A stretch of DNA of 43,535 nt, from positions 1-43,535 of the forward strand of contig CALMUT010000348.1 of NCBI GenBank assembly GCA_937872925.1, in the 5' to 3' direction. Within the stretch, counting starts at the first letter, position 1, and every line of letters starts with the position of its first letter. This document shows, one piece after another, positions 1 to 8,872 of the stretch. A model generated the notes under the pieces. It had not been told where the DNA came from. It ran no database searches and saw nothing but the letters and a program-made list of their open reading frames with translations. A program made the translations under genes and the position numbers. The stretch comes from an uncultured Myxococcales bacterium. GTDB lineage: Bacteria > Myxococcota_A > Polyangia > Polyangiales > Polyangiaceae.

Positions 1-2
1 GT

Positions 3-161
3 CGCGGGGAACTCGTCATCGGCGTCCGTCGGGGCATGGGCACTGACGCATCGGTCACGCTGGTGCCTCCGCGGGAGGAAGTCATCACCTTCGACTCGCA
101 GACGGAGGTGGTCGTGGTTCGCAACCCCGAGGCGCAGAAGCTCAGCCAACCCGAGGGCTAG
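3..161 (+). CDS. C-terminal end of an unrecognised protein (partial)
   Basis: An open frame enters from the left edge and ends at TAG 159-161, giving 52 residues of a C-terminus. Third codon positions are almost all G or C, as in the neighbouring real genes, which supports coding. The fragment carries an alternating hydrophobic stretch (VVVVR) suggesting a beta-strand, and ends in LSQPEG. There is too little sequence to name a family. It is convergent with the TPR gene, 16 bases away. Confidence 0.55.
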   Translation, partial: RGELVIGVRRGMGTDASVTLVPPREEVITFDSQTEVVVVRNPEAQKLSQPEG

Positions 162-177
162 GGAGACGGGCCCGCGC

Positions 178-3100
178 TCACTTCAGGGTTTCAGCCGCGC
201 GTAGTAGATCGCCATTCTTGGGCATGGCTTTGAGCATAGCGCCCACATACGCCTTGGCTCGCTTGTCTTTGGAGGCCGCGAGAGCGCGCGCCACGAGCAC
301 ACGCAATGTCAGCGGCGCCTCAGTTGGAAACATCTCGAGCTGGCTGGCCTTGATCTTCGACTCGGCCGCTTTTCCACCGTGGCCATCGACCAACACCCGC
401 AGCCAGTTCGCCAGGGGCCCGAGCAAGCTCGGGTACTTTGCGACCAGTTCGCGGGCCGTCTTGTATTCCTTGTTCTCGACTAAGACGTAGATGTGCTCAA
501 CCAACGCCGGCACCGTGGTGGTGCCTTCGCGCAGAGCTTTCTCGCTGGCCTTCAGCGCGTCCGCGGGCTTGCCCTGATAGCGCAGCAGCCGAGACACGCG
601 TAGGGCATACACCGGCCGCTCTGCACCATCGCCCCACTTCTTGACCAGCTTTTCCGCAAGCTCCGCGTCGCCGAGGTCGAGCGCGGCATCGACCGCTACT
701 AGCTCGCCCCACGGCACATGGGCATGGGCCATGGCTTCGGCCTGTTCCGCAGTGGGGTACGCGGCGCCGCGCAGCACTCCGGGCCCGGCTGCAAGCCCGG
801 CGAAGTCCGGGAACTTGAGGGTCTCCGCGCCAAGCGCTTCGAGGGCGGACTGCATTTCACCCGCGTCCATGGTCTCGTAGGCAAGCACGGCTCGCACCAC
901 GGCGACCTCCGCCGACTTGGGGTCGAGTTCCTCGATGGCTTTCTTGGCTTCGTCGAGCCGACCGCCCAGCAGAGCGACTCGTGAGGCAAGCACGCGTGCG
1001 CGGGGGTAGAGAGCTGAGAACTGCAGCGCCCGCAGTGCCGCCTTGCGCGCGAGCTTCTCGTTTCCGGCCTGGATCGCCAAGAACCCCAATTGCGTTGCCA
1101 TGGCGGGACCGACGGTCAGTCCGATCGCACTGTTGATCGCCTGGCTGGCTCGCTCCCCCTGCTCTGCATTGATCGCCGTGAGTGCTTCCACCACGTAGGG
1201 CACCGGTTTGAGCGACAGGATCAACTTCGCTCGGTCCTCGTCATGGAGCAACGCGTTCTTCGGCGGCTCCTTGGAGCGTTGGGGATCCACAGCCCAGGCG
1301 AGAGCCGAAAGCGCGCGCGCGTTGGGCGAGTCGCCGAGCTTCTTGTTGGCGCGCTCCACCAGGGGCTTGCCCTTCTCGGCACCGACCTCCAGCAACACCG
1401 AACGTGCAAGCAGGATGTCCGCCAGCACGAGCTTGTCGTCCAGGGAGTGGGCCGCCTGGTAACGCTCGATAGCGCGGATGTCACCCGCACGCTCGAGCGC
1501 AGCGCCCGCCGTCAGCTGGTACATGGCGTCTTTGCCGGCTTTTTTGTCCCACCTGGGCAGGATCGAAGCGGCGCCCGCTAGATCGCCTTCAACGAGGAAG
1601 GATGCGATCTTGCCATAGGCGGTTTCTTCTTCAGGGACTTCCACGGACTTGGCGCGGTGCACGGCGGAATCGATGCCCACGGGATTGCCCGGCAGGACAA
1701 GGGCGCCGATCACGCGATTGGCGAGCCAAAGCTTTGCCGCGCGCTGCGACCGCGAGTCCAACTCGAAAATCCGCGCCAGCTTGTCGTCGGTGCTGCGGAT
1801 CTCGTCGACATCGGCGCTGTGTAGCAGCGCGTCGACTTCGTCGCCGAGTTCCGCGGCCTGGGCAATGCGTTGCTTTTGAATGTGGTTCGCGTAGGCGTAC
1901 GCCCCACCACCGGCGCCCAGGAACAACACCGTCGCCAAAATGAACACCCAACTGCCCCGGGTGCGGACGGCAAGTGCCTTTTCCCATGCCGGCGTTGCAC
2001 CACCTCCGGGCTCGTACACGCCAACTCGCGCCAAGTGCTGCAACACTAATTCCGGTGCGGGATTCACGTCACTCTCGGCGCCTGAGCTCGATCGCGCCGG
2101 AGCATGCCCACCCGTGGCGACTCGGGGCGGGGCAGCGCCGGGATATGCATCCTGGGTCGGCGCCGGAGCGGGCATGGGACCGCTGGCATAGGGAGCGGAG
2201 CGCGCCGCTGCGGGATTGGACGCAGCGCTCGGGTTCGACGCCGCAGACGGCGGCGCGACCGGCGGCGGGGGCGCCGACGGCGGAGGCAACCCGGGCGGGG
2301 GCGCCGACGGCGGGGGCAAACGTCCCGAGGCCGGCGCGCCGCCCATGGCGGCCAACGGCCCGGATCCAGCGGCCTGAGACTGTGCAGCCTGCGCTTGTTG
2401 GCGCGCGAGCCATGCGCCGTGGCTGGGGCGGTTCTGCACCGTCGTGTCGTCGCCGTCGTCGTCGTAGCCGTCCGCCGCGGGCACGCTGGGTGCGAATGCC
2501 GGAGGTGGAGGCGCCTTGGGCACCGCCGCAGGCGGGGGCAGGCCCGGTGGCAGGGGCGGAGGCACGGAACGCGGAGGCGCCTGCACCGCCGCCGGGCGAG
2601 CGCCAGGGCTCAGTCCAACGGGCGCTGCTTTGGGGATCGTCGGAGGCTCGACCCCCGTCCAACCCGGAGCCGCGCCGCGGGCGGGCCGCTGAGGCGGCGC
2701 TGGGTTGCTCGGCCGTTGCGGCAGAGTCCGCGCCACTTCCGCGGCAACGGCTGGCGCCCCCACTCGCTTCTGGAGCGCCACGTAGACGAGCGCGCGATCG
2801 TGCCAAAGCTTCGTGTCTGCATCGTTGGAGCCCAGCTGCATTGCCCGGGACAAGACTTTCTCGCCTCGAATCGCGTCTCCGCGCCGCAGCAGCACTTCCC
2901 CTAGAAACCGGAACGGGCGCGCGTCGCGCGCATCCGCCTTGCCAGCGCTGACCAAAGTCGCTTGGGCCTCGGCCATCAGGCCCGCCTCAAGGTACATGCG
3001 GCCCACCGCCAGCATGACGCTGGCATCACCGGCGTGCCACTGTTCGGCACGCGCGCCGACTTCGCGCACCATCTCTTCGCGCGGTTCTTGGGACAATTCC

Positions 3101-3183
3101 GCGCACAGGGCGAGGGTCGAATCCGCCGTGGGGTTGGACCGCCACGTTTCGAGCAGTTCTTGGAACGCACCCATTGGGGGCAC
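178..3183 (-). CDS. Large TPR-repeat protein with Pro/Ala-rich linker and one central membrane segment
   Basis: The 1001-residue product has three parts. Residues 1 to about 130 are helical TPR-like repeats. Residues about 150-390 are a low-complexity Pro/Ala/Gly linker with repeated SAPPP and PPGLPPP units and an acidic patch. A single hydrophobic helix at about 411-432 (WVFILATVLFLG) is followed by roughly 570 residues of further TPR-like alpha repeats. No signal peptide is seen, so the likely topology is a cytoplasmic N-terminal half and a periplasmic C-terminal half. TPR proteins are protein-protein scaffolds; the partner is unknown. The ATG at 3183 is used; a second Met three codons later is possible. 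The gene is divergent from purF with about 150 bases between. It is certainly coding, but no specific function can be assigned. Confidence 0.85.
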   Translation of the reverse strand: MPPMGAFQELLETWRSNPTADSTLALCAELSQEPREEMVREVGARAEQWHAGDASVMLAVGRMYLEAGLMAEAQATLVSAGKADARDARPFRFLGEVLLRRGDAIRGEKVLSRAMQLGSNDADTKLWHDRALVYVALQKRVGAPAVAAEVARTLPQRPSNPAPPQRPARGAAPGWTGVEPPTIPKAAPVGLSPGARPAAVQAPPRSVPPPLPPGLPPPAAVPKAPPPPAFAPSVPAADGYDDDGDDTTVQNRPSHGAWLARQQAQAAQSQAAGSGPLAAMGGAPASGRLPPPSAPPPGLPPPSAPPPPVAPPSAASNPSAASNPAAARSAPYASGPMPAPAPTQDAYPGAAPPRVATGGHAPARSSSGAESDVNPAPELVLQHLARVGVYEPGGGATPAWEKALAVRTRGSWVFILATVLFLGAGGGAYAYANHIQKQRIAQAAELGDEVDALLHSADVDEIRSTDDKLARIFELDSRSQRAAKLWLANRVIGALVLPGNPVGIDSAVHRAKSVEVPEEETAYGKIASFLVEGDLAGAASILPRWDKKAGKDAMYQLTAGAALERAGDIRAIERYQAAHSLDDKLVLADILLARSVLLEVGAEKGKPLVERANKKLGDSPNARALSALAWAVDPQRSKEPPKNALLHDEDRAKLILSLKPVPYVVEALTAINAEQGERASQAINSAIGLTVGPAMATQLGFLAIQAGNEKLARKAALRALQFSALYPRARVLASRVALLGGRLDEAKKAIEELDPKSAEVAVVRAVLAYETMDAGEMQSALEALGAETLKFPDFAGLAAGPGVLRGAAYPTAEQAEAMAHAHVPWGELVAVDAALDLGDAELAEKLVKKWGDGAERPVYALRVSRLLRYQGKPADALKASEKALREGTTTVPALVEHIYVLVENKEYKTARELVAKYPSLLGPLANWLRVLVDGHGGKAAESKIKASQLEMFPTEAPLTLRVLVARALAASKDKRAKAYVGAMLKAMPKNGDLLRAAETLK

Positions 3184-3332
3184 AGGATAGTCACAGCCCT
3201 AGGAAATCTGAATGTTTTCCGCGCGGAGGCTGAATTTGGCTGGCTCGACGCCCCCACAGGCCCCTGGTTCATAAAAGAGGGCCCGGGGCCTTTGACTCGG
3301 GACTCGGTGCGTGCGAAGTGCGCCCATCCGGT

Positions 3333-4778
3333 ATGTGTGGCGTCTTTGGAATATTCGGTCACCCAGAAGCGGCCAACCTCACCTACCTGGGCCTGCACGC
3401 GCTGCAGCATCGTGGCCAAGAAAGCGCGGGGATCGTCGCAACGGACGGTGAACAACTGTTCCTGCACCGGGGCATGGGCCACGTCATCGACGTTTTTCCA
3501 CCGGAGCAGCTCGCGCACCTTCCCGGGCAGCACGCCATCGGACACGTGCGGTATTCGACGGCCGGCGGCTCCTTCCTGAAAAACGCGCAGCCCATCGCCG
3601 TGGACTACGCGCGAGGTTCATTGGCGCTGGCTCACAACGGCAATCTCACCAACGCACACGCGCTGCGCGAAAAGCTCGAGGAGCGTGGGTCGATCTTTCA
3701 AAGCGCTTCTGACACGGAAGTCATCGTGCATCTGACCGCCATCAGCACCCAGCGGCGAGTCGAAGACCGCATCGCAGACGCGCTAAGGCAGGTGGAGGGC
3801 GCCTACTCCCTGATGTGCCTCACGGACCACTCCATGATCGCAGCTCGGGATCCCATGGGCATCCGCCCACTTTGCCTCGGCATCATGCCCGGCAAGAAGG
3901 ACGCTTATGTGGTCGCGAGCGAACCCACGAGCTTCGATCTGATCGATGCCGAATTCGTACGCGATGTGGATCCCGGAGAGATGTTGGTATTCGACGATCG
4001 CGGGATGCGCAGCGAACACCCCTTCAAGGCCACGCAGCGACGCTCGTGCATTTTTGAGTACGTGTACTTTGCGCGCCCGGATTCCACCATTGATGGCATC
4101 AGCGTATACGAAGCCCGTAAGAACCTCGGGCGCACATTGGCGAAGACTCATTTGGTTGAAGCCGACTTGGTGATCCCTGTGCCGGATAGCGGCGTGCCTG
4201 CCACGATTGGCTATGCCGAACAGGCGCGCATTCCCTTCGAAATGGGCCTGGTGCGGAGCCACTACGTGGGCCGCACCTTCATCGAACCCCAACAGAGCAT
4301 TCGCCACTTCGGAGTTCGACTGAAACTCAACCCGGTGGGAGACGCGCTACGCGGCAAACGCGTCGTCGTGGTCGACGACAGCATCGTGCGAGGCACCACC
4401 AGCCGCAAGATAGTGAAAATGTTGCGCGACGCCGGCGCCCGTGAAGTCCATATGCGCATCTCCAGCCCACCCACTCGCTGGCCTTGCTACTACGGCATCG
4501 ACACTCCTACCCGAGGTGAGCTGATCGCATCCAGCCACAACATCGACGAGATCAACCAGTACATCACCAGCGACAGTCTGGACTACTTGACCCTCGAAGA
4601 GATGGTGGAGTCGGTGATGCAAAGCAAGCCAGGCGCGGCCTCGGCCCAGCGCCATCTGCCGGTCGCGGCGGAGAGCGCCGACCCGGGAGGTTTCTGCCAT
4701 GCTTGTTTTAGCGGCGACTATCCCGTGAAGTTTTCGCCGCATCCGCGGCATCGAAGCTCGAAGTTGGTGGAAAGCTAA
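3333..4778 (+). CDS. purF: Amidophosphoribosyltransferase (glutamine PRPP amidotransferase), Fe-S type
   Basis: First committed step of purine synthesis: PRPP plus glutamine gives 5-phosphoribosylamine. The frame is open from a GTG at 3318, but the ATG at 3333 makes Cys the second residue (MCGVFGIFG). Ntn-type glutaminases need that Cys exposed at the N-terminus, so 3333 is chosen (481 aa); the GTG would require propeptide cleavage. The PRPP loop VVVVDDSIVRGTTS is intact. Cysteines C239, C385, C455 and C458 (the last pair in FCHACF) match the spacing of the 4Fe-4S ligands of the Bacillus subtilis-type enzyme, so this is the oxygen-sensitive cluster form and not the E. coli form. It stands alone, with no other pur gene in view, and HMG-CoA lyase follows 38 bases downstream. 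Confidence 0.96.
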   Translation: MCGVFGIFGHPEAANLTYLGLHALQHRGQESAGIVATDGEQLFLHRGMGHVIDVFPPEQLAHLPGQHAIGHVRYSTAGGSFLKNAQPIAVDYARGSLALAHNGNLTNAHALREKLEERGSIFQSASDTEVIVHLTAISTQRRVEDRIADALRQVEGAYSLMCLTDHSMIAARDPMGIRPLCLGIMPGKKDAYVVASEPTSFDLIDAEFVRDVDPGEMLVFDDRGMRSEHPFKATQRRSCIFEYVYFARPDSTIDGISVYEARKNLGRTLAKTHLVEADLVIPVPDSGVPATIGYAEQARIPFEMGLVRSHYVGRTFIEPQQSIRHFGVRLKLNPVGDALRGKRVVVVDDSIVRGTTSRKIVKMLRDAGAREVHMRISSPPTRWPCYYGIDTPTRGELIASSHNIDEINQYITSDSLDYLTLEEMVESVMQSKPGAASAQRHLPVAAESADPGGFCHACFSGDYPVKFSPHPRHRSSKLVES

Positions 4779-4816
4779 ATCCTGCCAAGGCGTGCCATAA
4801 TGCGGTGTTTGAAGCC

Positions 4817-5731
4817 ATGTTGACCAGCCTGCCAGACCGCGTTTCCGTGTACGAAGTCTCGCCGCGGGACGGACTGCAGAACGAAGCCGCGCCCATTCCA
4901 TTAGACGCGAAAGTGCGTCTGGTTGAAGCGCTGATTCGCGCCGGCCTCTCCCGGCTCGAGCTGACGAGCTTCGTCTCACCGCGTTGGGTGCCGCAGTTGG
5001 CGGACGCGGACGAGCTGTGTCGTGCGGTGGCGCCCCCTCCAGATGTCACCCTTTCGGCGCTCTGCCCCAACGCCAAGGGCTTCGAGCGGGCCAAGGCCGC
5101 AGGACTAAAAGAAATCGCGGTGTTCATGAGTTCGAGCGAAACCCACAATCGCAAGAACACGAACAAGAGTATTGAGCAATCGCTGACGACTTTCGAGGAG
5201 GTCGTGCCCCCGGCGATCGCGGCAGGCATGCGTGTCCGCGCCTACGTTTCCACCGTTTGGGGCTGTCCCTACGAAGGCGAGGTCGATCCCAAAGTTTCGT
5301 TGGATGTCTCCCAGAAGCTTCTCGCCCTTGGCTGCTACCAGGTGTCCTTGGGAGATACGATCGGCGTCGGAACGCCATTGCAGACGCGTCGCTTGCTTGA
5401 AATGTTCTGCGGAGAAATCCCCCGCGAGGCCATTGCGCTGCATTTTCACGATACCCGCGGCACGGCGCTTTCGAACGCGCTGGTGGGCTTGGACCTTGGG
5501 CTCCGGGACTTCGACGCTTCGGTTGGAGGCTTAGGGGGCTGCCCTTATGCGCCGGGGGCCGCCGGCAACTTGGCCACCGAAGACCTCGTCTACATGCTGC
5601 ACGGCATGGGGGTCGCAACGGGGGTCGACTTGGAGCTGCTCATCGAAGCGGGGCGCGTCGCAGAAAACGTGGTCGGCCGGCGTCTGCCGGGCAAGGTGCA
5701 CCTGGCTGGCCTACCCAAGACCCGCGGCTAG
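4817..5731 (+). CDS. mvaB: Hydroxymethylglutaryl-CoA lyase
   Basis: Cleaves HMG-CoA to acetyl-CoA and acetoacetate, the last step of leucine degradation. It has the DRE-TIM/HMGL fold: the N-terminal signature SPRDGLQNE, the metal-binding LHFHDTRG and the lyase signature GGLGGCPYAPGA with the catalytic Cys are all present. Length (about 304 aa) is normal for the bacterial enzyme. Two starts are in frame, GTG 4805 and ATG 4817; the ATG leaves MLTSLPDRVSVYEVSPRDG and is preferred. In myxobacteria leucine breakdown and the HMG-CoA branch also feed iso-branched lipid synthesis. It is convergent with the lipoprotein gene at 5757, separated by 25 bases. Confidence 0.94.
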   Translation: MLTSLPDRVSVYEVSPRDGLQNEAAPIPLDAKVRLVEALIRAGLSRLELTSFVSPRWVPQLADADELCRAVAPPPDVTLSALCPNAKGFERAKAAGLKEIAVFMSSSETHNRKNTNKSIEQSLTTFEEVVPPAIAAGMRVRAYVSTVWGCPYEGEVDPKVSLDVSQKLLALGCYQVSLGDTIGVGTPLQTRRLLEMFCGEIPREAIALHFHDTRGTALSNALVGLDLGLRDFDASVGGLGGCPYAPGAAGNLATEDLVYMLHGMGVATGVDLELLIEAGRVAENVVGRRLPGKVHLAGLPKTRG

Positions 5732-5756
5732 GAAAACGCTCGGCCCAGGGCTCGGC

Positions 5757-7352
5757 CTAGTCGCCCGCCGCGCACTCCAGGCGCGTGAAATACACCTGCC
5801 ATGTGCCAGAACGGCGGTCGTCGAAGAGCACGCCCACGTCGCCGCTGGGACCAAAGGCGATGCTGGGCCCAACGCTTTCCGCGGGGTGCTGGGTGATGCG
5901 CTGACGTGGCGACAGCGGGTCGAGGGTGTCGCTCAACATCTGAGTGTATAGCTCGTAGTTGCCGTCGAAATCGTCGGCCCAGACCAAAAGCAGGCGATCC
6001 CCGAGGGGCAAGATGGCCTGGGAGCGTGCAAACTGCGCGCCGGTGGTCAGCTTCTTTTCTGGCACGATCACTTTCCCGCTTTCGTCGATCGCGGCGCCCC
6101 AGATGGCGTCGCCGGGCAGCGTGTCTCGTTTTCCGTAGACGACGACGTAGCGATCGCGATTCCAAACGATGCTCGGATTGATGCCGTCGTCATCGGTTAG
6201 CGTCACCAGGGGCTTGGGCGCCGTCAGATCCGGACTCAACAGCCGGAAGCCGATCTTGCGCACGAAACCCGTGGCGTCCGGCCCGGACATGTTGAACGCG
6301 AGCCCGACGGTCTTTTCGCCCTCGGCGATCACGGGCAACTCCGCGTTCCAAGTCGACTGAGTCAGCTCCACATTGTCACCAAGGAGCGCACCGTCGATGC
6401 TGACGCGCTGCCCGTACACCCGAAAGTCGGACGGCCCATTGCGCCGGTCATCCCAGACCAAGAGAAACTCCGCGCCATTCCAAACGACGTGGGGATGCAG
6501 CGAGAACCCGCTTGAGGTCGTGATGCGCAGATCTGCCGCGAGCTTTTTGCCCGTGGCATCCATGCGGTTGAAGTAAATCTCGTAGTCGTTGTCCCGGCGA
6601 TCTTCCCAGGCCGTGCCGAAAACAGCCCCGGTCCATACGATGGGACCGGTGAAGGTGTCGTTCGGCACGTTCGTAATAGGTTCGTCTCCGAAGGCAGTGC
6701 TGCCGTCCGGGTTGAGCCCCTTCACGTACGTGCGCCACGCGCCCTTCTGCCCCGCGTAGGCAGCTGCGTAGATAGAGCCAGAGAACGCAATGCCGCCGTG
6801 GCCGGCTTGAAGCTGATCGGTCTGGGACACGCGGATCGCCTCGGGACCCACGGGCTCATAGCGCGCGTCGTTGTCGACGATCCCGTCGAAATCTTTCTCG
6901 ACGCCGTCACAGATTTCCTGTGCGCCGGGATAGGCCAGCGGGCTGGTGTCGTCACAATCGTCACCGCAAGAACCGGGGGCTCCCGCCGCAAAGCCGGGCC
7001 GAGGGCCTTTGAACCCGTCGCCATCCTGGTCGAGGGCCAGCTCGCGAAATGCACACGCCGCAGTATTGGGGTCGCAAGCGTCTTCGGTGCATTCGTCGCC
7101 GTCGTCGCATTCAAGAGGCGCGGGCAGCGTGCAGCGTCCCGCTTCGCAGCGGCTGACCAAACACGGGTTGAAGCCGGCGCAGTCTTCGTCCCGTCGACAC
7201 GACTCCGTGTCGACGGCCGCATCCCCGCTCAGCCCCGCGTCACCGCGCGGTTCGCGCAAGCCGGATTTGGCGCCGCACGCTACAAACAGCTGGGGCGCCA
7301 CGAGGGTCGTGAAGGCGAGCACCCCGAGCGCTCGACACGTTCTCAGAAGCAT
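5757..7352 (-). CDS. Cys-rich lipoprotein with Asp-rich motif and WxDRR-type propeller-like repeats
   Basis: The frame is open from 7484, but the ATG at 7352 gives a signal sequence (MLLRTCRALGVLAF...) ending in a lipobox-like FVAC followed by GAKSGL, as in many myxobacterial lipoproteins. This yields 531 aa. Mature residues about 30-100 are Cys-rich, then come Asp-rich DGDGDG-type and ICDGVEKDFDG motifs resembling the MopE-type putative metal-binding repeat. The remainder has at least five repeats of about 55 residues with a VWDDRRN or WEDRRD core, suggesting a beta-propeller. It is probably an outer-membrane or periplasmic surface lipoprotein of unknown ligand. The start codon overlaps the end of the upstream lipoprotein gene by 10 bases, so the two are probably translationally coupled. 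Confidence 0.82.
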   Translation of the reverse strand: MLLRTCRALGVLAFTTLVAPQLFVACGAKSGLREPRGDAGLSGDAAVDTESCRRDEDCAGFNPCLVSRCEAGRCTLPAPLECDDGDECTEDACDPNTAACAFRELALDQDGDGFKGPRPGFAAGAPGSCGDDCDDTSPLAYPGAQEICDGVEKDFDGIVDNDARYEPVGPEAIRVSQTDQLQAGHGGIAFSGSIYAAAYAGQKGAWRTYVKGLNPDGSTAFGDEPITNVPNDTFTGPIVWTGAVFGTAWEDRRDNDYEIYFNRMDATGKKLAADLRITTSSGFSLHPHVVWNGAEFLLVWDDRRNGPSDFRVYGQRVSIDGALLGDNVELTQSTWNAELPVIAEGEKTVGLAFNMSGPDATGFVRKIGFRLLSPDLTAPKPLVTLTDDDGINPSIVWNRDRYVVVYGKRDTLPGDAIWGAAIDESGKVIVPEKKLTTGAQFARSQAILPLGDRLLLVWADDFDGNYELYTQMLSDTLDPLSPRQRITQHPAESVGPSIAFGPSGDVGVLFDDRRSGTWQVYFTRLECAAGD

Positions 7353-7915
7353 CCGCCGATGCCCTCGACGTCGACTGGGACGCAGAACAAACCCGGCGGA
7401 CAGCTGGAGGCGCCGCTGAGTTTGCAGATCTTCACGCACTGGGTGCCAACCCCCGTCACGACGCAGACGAACCCGGCGGCACACAGCTCGCCGCCGCAGG
7501 GCTCGCCCTGTTTGCCGCTACCCGCCGGCGCACAAATGGTGCCGAACTGTTCCTTGTCGCATTTTTGTTGGGGGTACTGCACGAAGGGGTAGCACCCCTC
7601 GCCGGGTCCGCAGCCGGTCGGATTCGCAAAGGGATCGCACTCTTCGATCTTCGGCGGAGGTGCCGCGTCGGGACAGCCCGGGTCGACATAGCCGCCGGTG
7701 CCGCCCGTGACGAGCCCGCCGCTGCCACCGCCGCTACCACCGAACGCCGCGAAGCCGCCGAAGCCGCCCCCCGTGCCGCCACCACCGATCCCGATCAGGC
7801 CCCCACTACCACCGAGCCCGGCATCACCAGTTCCGTCGCCACCGACGCTCCCGCCACAAGCCAGGGCCATCGTCGCCAGCAAGGACAACATCCCGCGTCG
7901 CATCCCGCGCAGCAT
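7343..7915 (-). CDS. Gly-rich-linker, Cys-rich lipoprotein
   Basis: The frame runs open to 8422, but a good Shine-Dalgarno (GGAGG, about 7 bases upstream) precedes the ATG at 7915. This gives 190 aa starting MLRGMRRGMLSLLATMALACGG, a lipoprotein signal with ALAC lipobox. Residues about 25-75 are a Gly/Ser linker (GGSGG, GGGGTGGG), a common spacer after the lipidated Cys in Polyangia surface proteins. The C-terminal 110 residues hold about a dozen cysteines in small disulfide-type motifs (CGPGEGCYPF, CGGELCAAGFVC). No enzymatic family is recognised. It is the first gene of a two-gene unit with the propeller lipoprotein and is divergent from the DUF192 gene. Confidence 0.8.
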   Translation of the reverse strand: MLRGMRRGMLSLLATMALACGGSVGGDGTGDAGLGGSGGLIGIGGGGTGGGFGGFAAFGGSGGGSGGLVTGGTGGYVDPGCPDAAPPPKIEECDPFANPTGCGPGEGCYPFVQYPQQKCDKEQFGTICAPAGSGKQGEPCGGELCAAGFVCVVTGVGTQCVKICKLSGASSCPPGLFCVPVDVEGIGGCF

Positions 7916-8156
7916 AGCCCCCTCCGGAAGCTTGAAAACACGAATCGGCGCCGGGGCGCTTTGGGAGTGCAGTGGGCGCAAGGGGTGGGTCACCTGTCGC
8001 AGCGAAGCAACCCGCATGCCACGGAACTTATAGCGGTTTTTGCGCAGTCGGGCGCCAGGCGCTAGCAAATGCACAGCAGAAGGGGCCGCCACGCGCGGCG
8101 CATGCCCAGCGCACGCGCGACTGGAGTGTGCCACTGCGGCACAGCCCCGACATGCT

Positions 8157-8801
8157 ATGAAGGCGGCCATGCGCGCCCCAGGGCTATCCCGCACAGCGGC
8201 GGTTGCGCTTTTTGTATGCCTGGGCTGTCCGGGCTGCGAAAGGACGGAAGAGCCCCCGGGCCGCACCGCCAAGGCGGCCGCCTCGATTGCCGCGGACCCG
8301 GTGCCCACCGCTCCCGTCGCAAAGCCGCCAGCCGAGCGCTGCCTCGTCCCCCTCGCCGAGCCGGCGGCTCCCGAGGCGCAACCGGCCGATGATTGTCCAC
8401 ATGCGTCTGAGCCTGCGCCCATCCTGCCACACGCTCAGGTGCGATTCGTGGACGCACCGGGCCAGCCGAAGGTCCAAGTAGAGGTCGCGGAAAGCCCATC
8501 CCATCGCGAGCGTGGACTGATGTTCCGCACGCAGATGCAGGCCGATCGCGGCATGATATTCACTTGGCCAGACGAGGCGCGGCGCGGCTTCTGGATGCGC
8601 AACACCTGCCTCCCGCTGGACATGCTGTTCATTGCGAAGGACGGATTCATCGTCGGCGCGTTGGAGCAAGTCCCTGTGATGAACGAAGCGCCCCGCGGCG
8701 TTCCCTGCGACGCCATGCACGTCCTGGAGGTCAACGCGGGCTACCTACGCAAGCACGGAGTTCGCCCCGGCCAACGTGTGGAGATCACGAGAAAGAAGTA
8801 G
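8157..8801 (+). CDS. DUF192-family lipoprotein
   Basis: A 214-aa secreted protein. The frame is open from 8040, but the ATG at 8157 leads into a hydrophobic signal (VALFVCLGCPGC) with a candidate lipidated Cys, so the upstream Arg/Ala-rich part is discarded. Residues about 100-212 match DUF192 (PF02643): ERGLMFRTQM, GMIFTWPDE, FWMRNTCLPLDMLFI and a C-terminal VRPGQRVEI. DUF192 is a small beta fold found in secreted or envelope proteins of many bacteria and has no settled function. The linker before it is Pro/Ala-rich. It is followed 71 bases later by the DUF4349 lipoprotein on the same strand. Confidence 0.85.
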   Translation: MKAAMRAPGLSRTAAVALFVCLGCPGCERTEEPPGRTAKAAASIAADPVPTAPVAKPPAERCLVPLAEPAAPEAQPADDCPHASEPAPILPHAQVRFVDAPGQPKVQVEVAESPSHRERGLMFRTQMQADRGMIFTWPDEARRGFWMRNTCLPLDMLFIAKDGFIVGALEQVPVMNEAPRGVPCDAMHVLEVNAGYLRKHGVRPGQRVEITRKK

Positions 8802-8872
8802 ACCGCATGAAATATTCGCCGAATCAGTGTAAGCCATGGCGACGCTCAGCCGTTCCGAACGGAAGGACTGCC

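Noticed and set aside
2104..2904. Long open frames on both strands over the linker of the TPR protein (for example 1974-2951 + and 2069-2806 -)
   Set aside because: They are Arg/Pro/Ala-rich shadows of a low-complexity coding region; the TPR frame has the protein-like sequence and GC3 bias.
3270..3275. CATAAA as a -10 box for purF, with TTGGCT at 3236 as -35
   Set aside because: Spacing of 28 bases is too long and promoter consensus for this group is poorly known.
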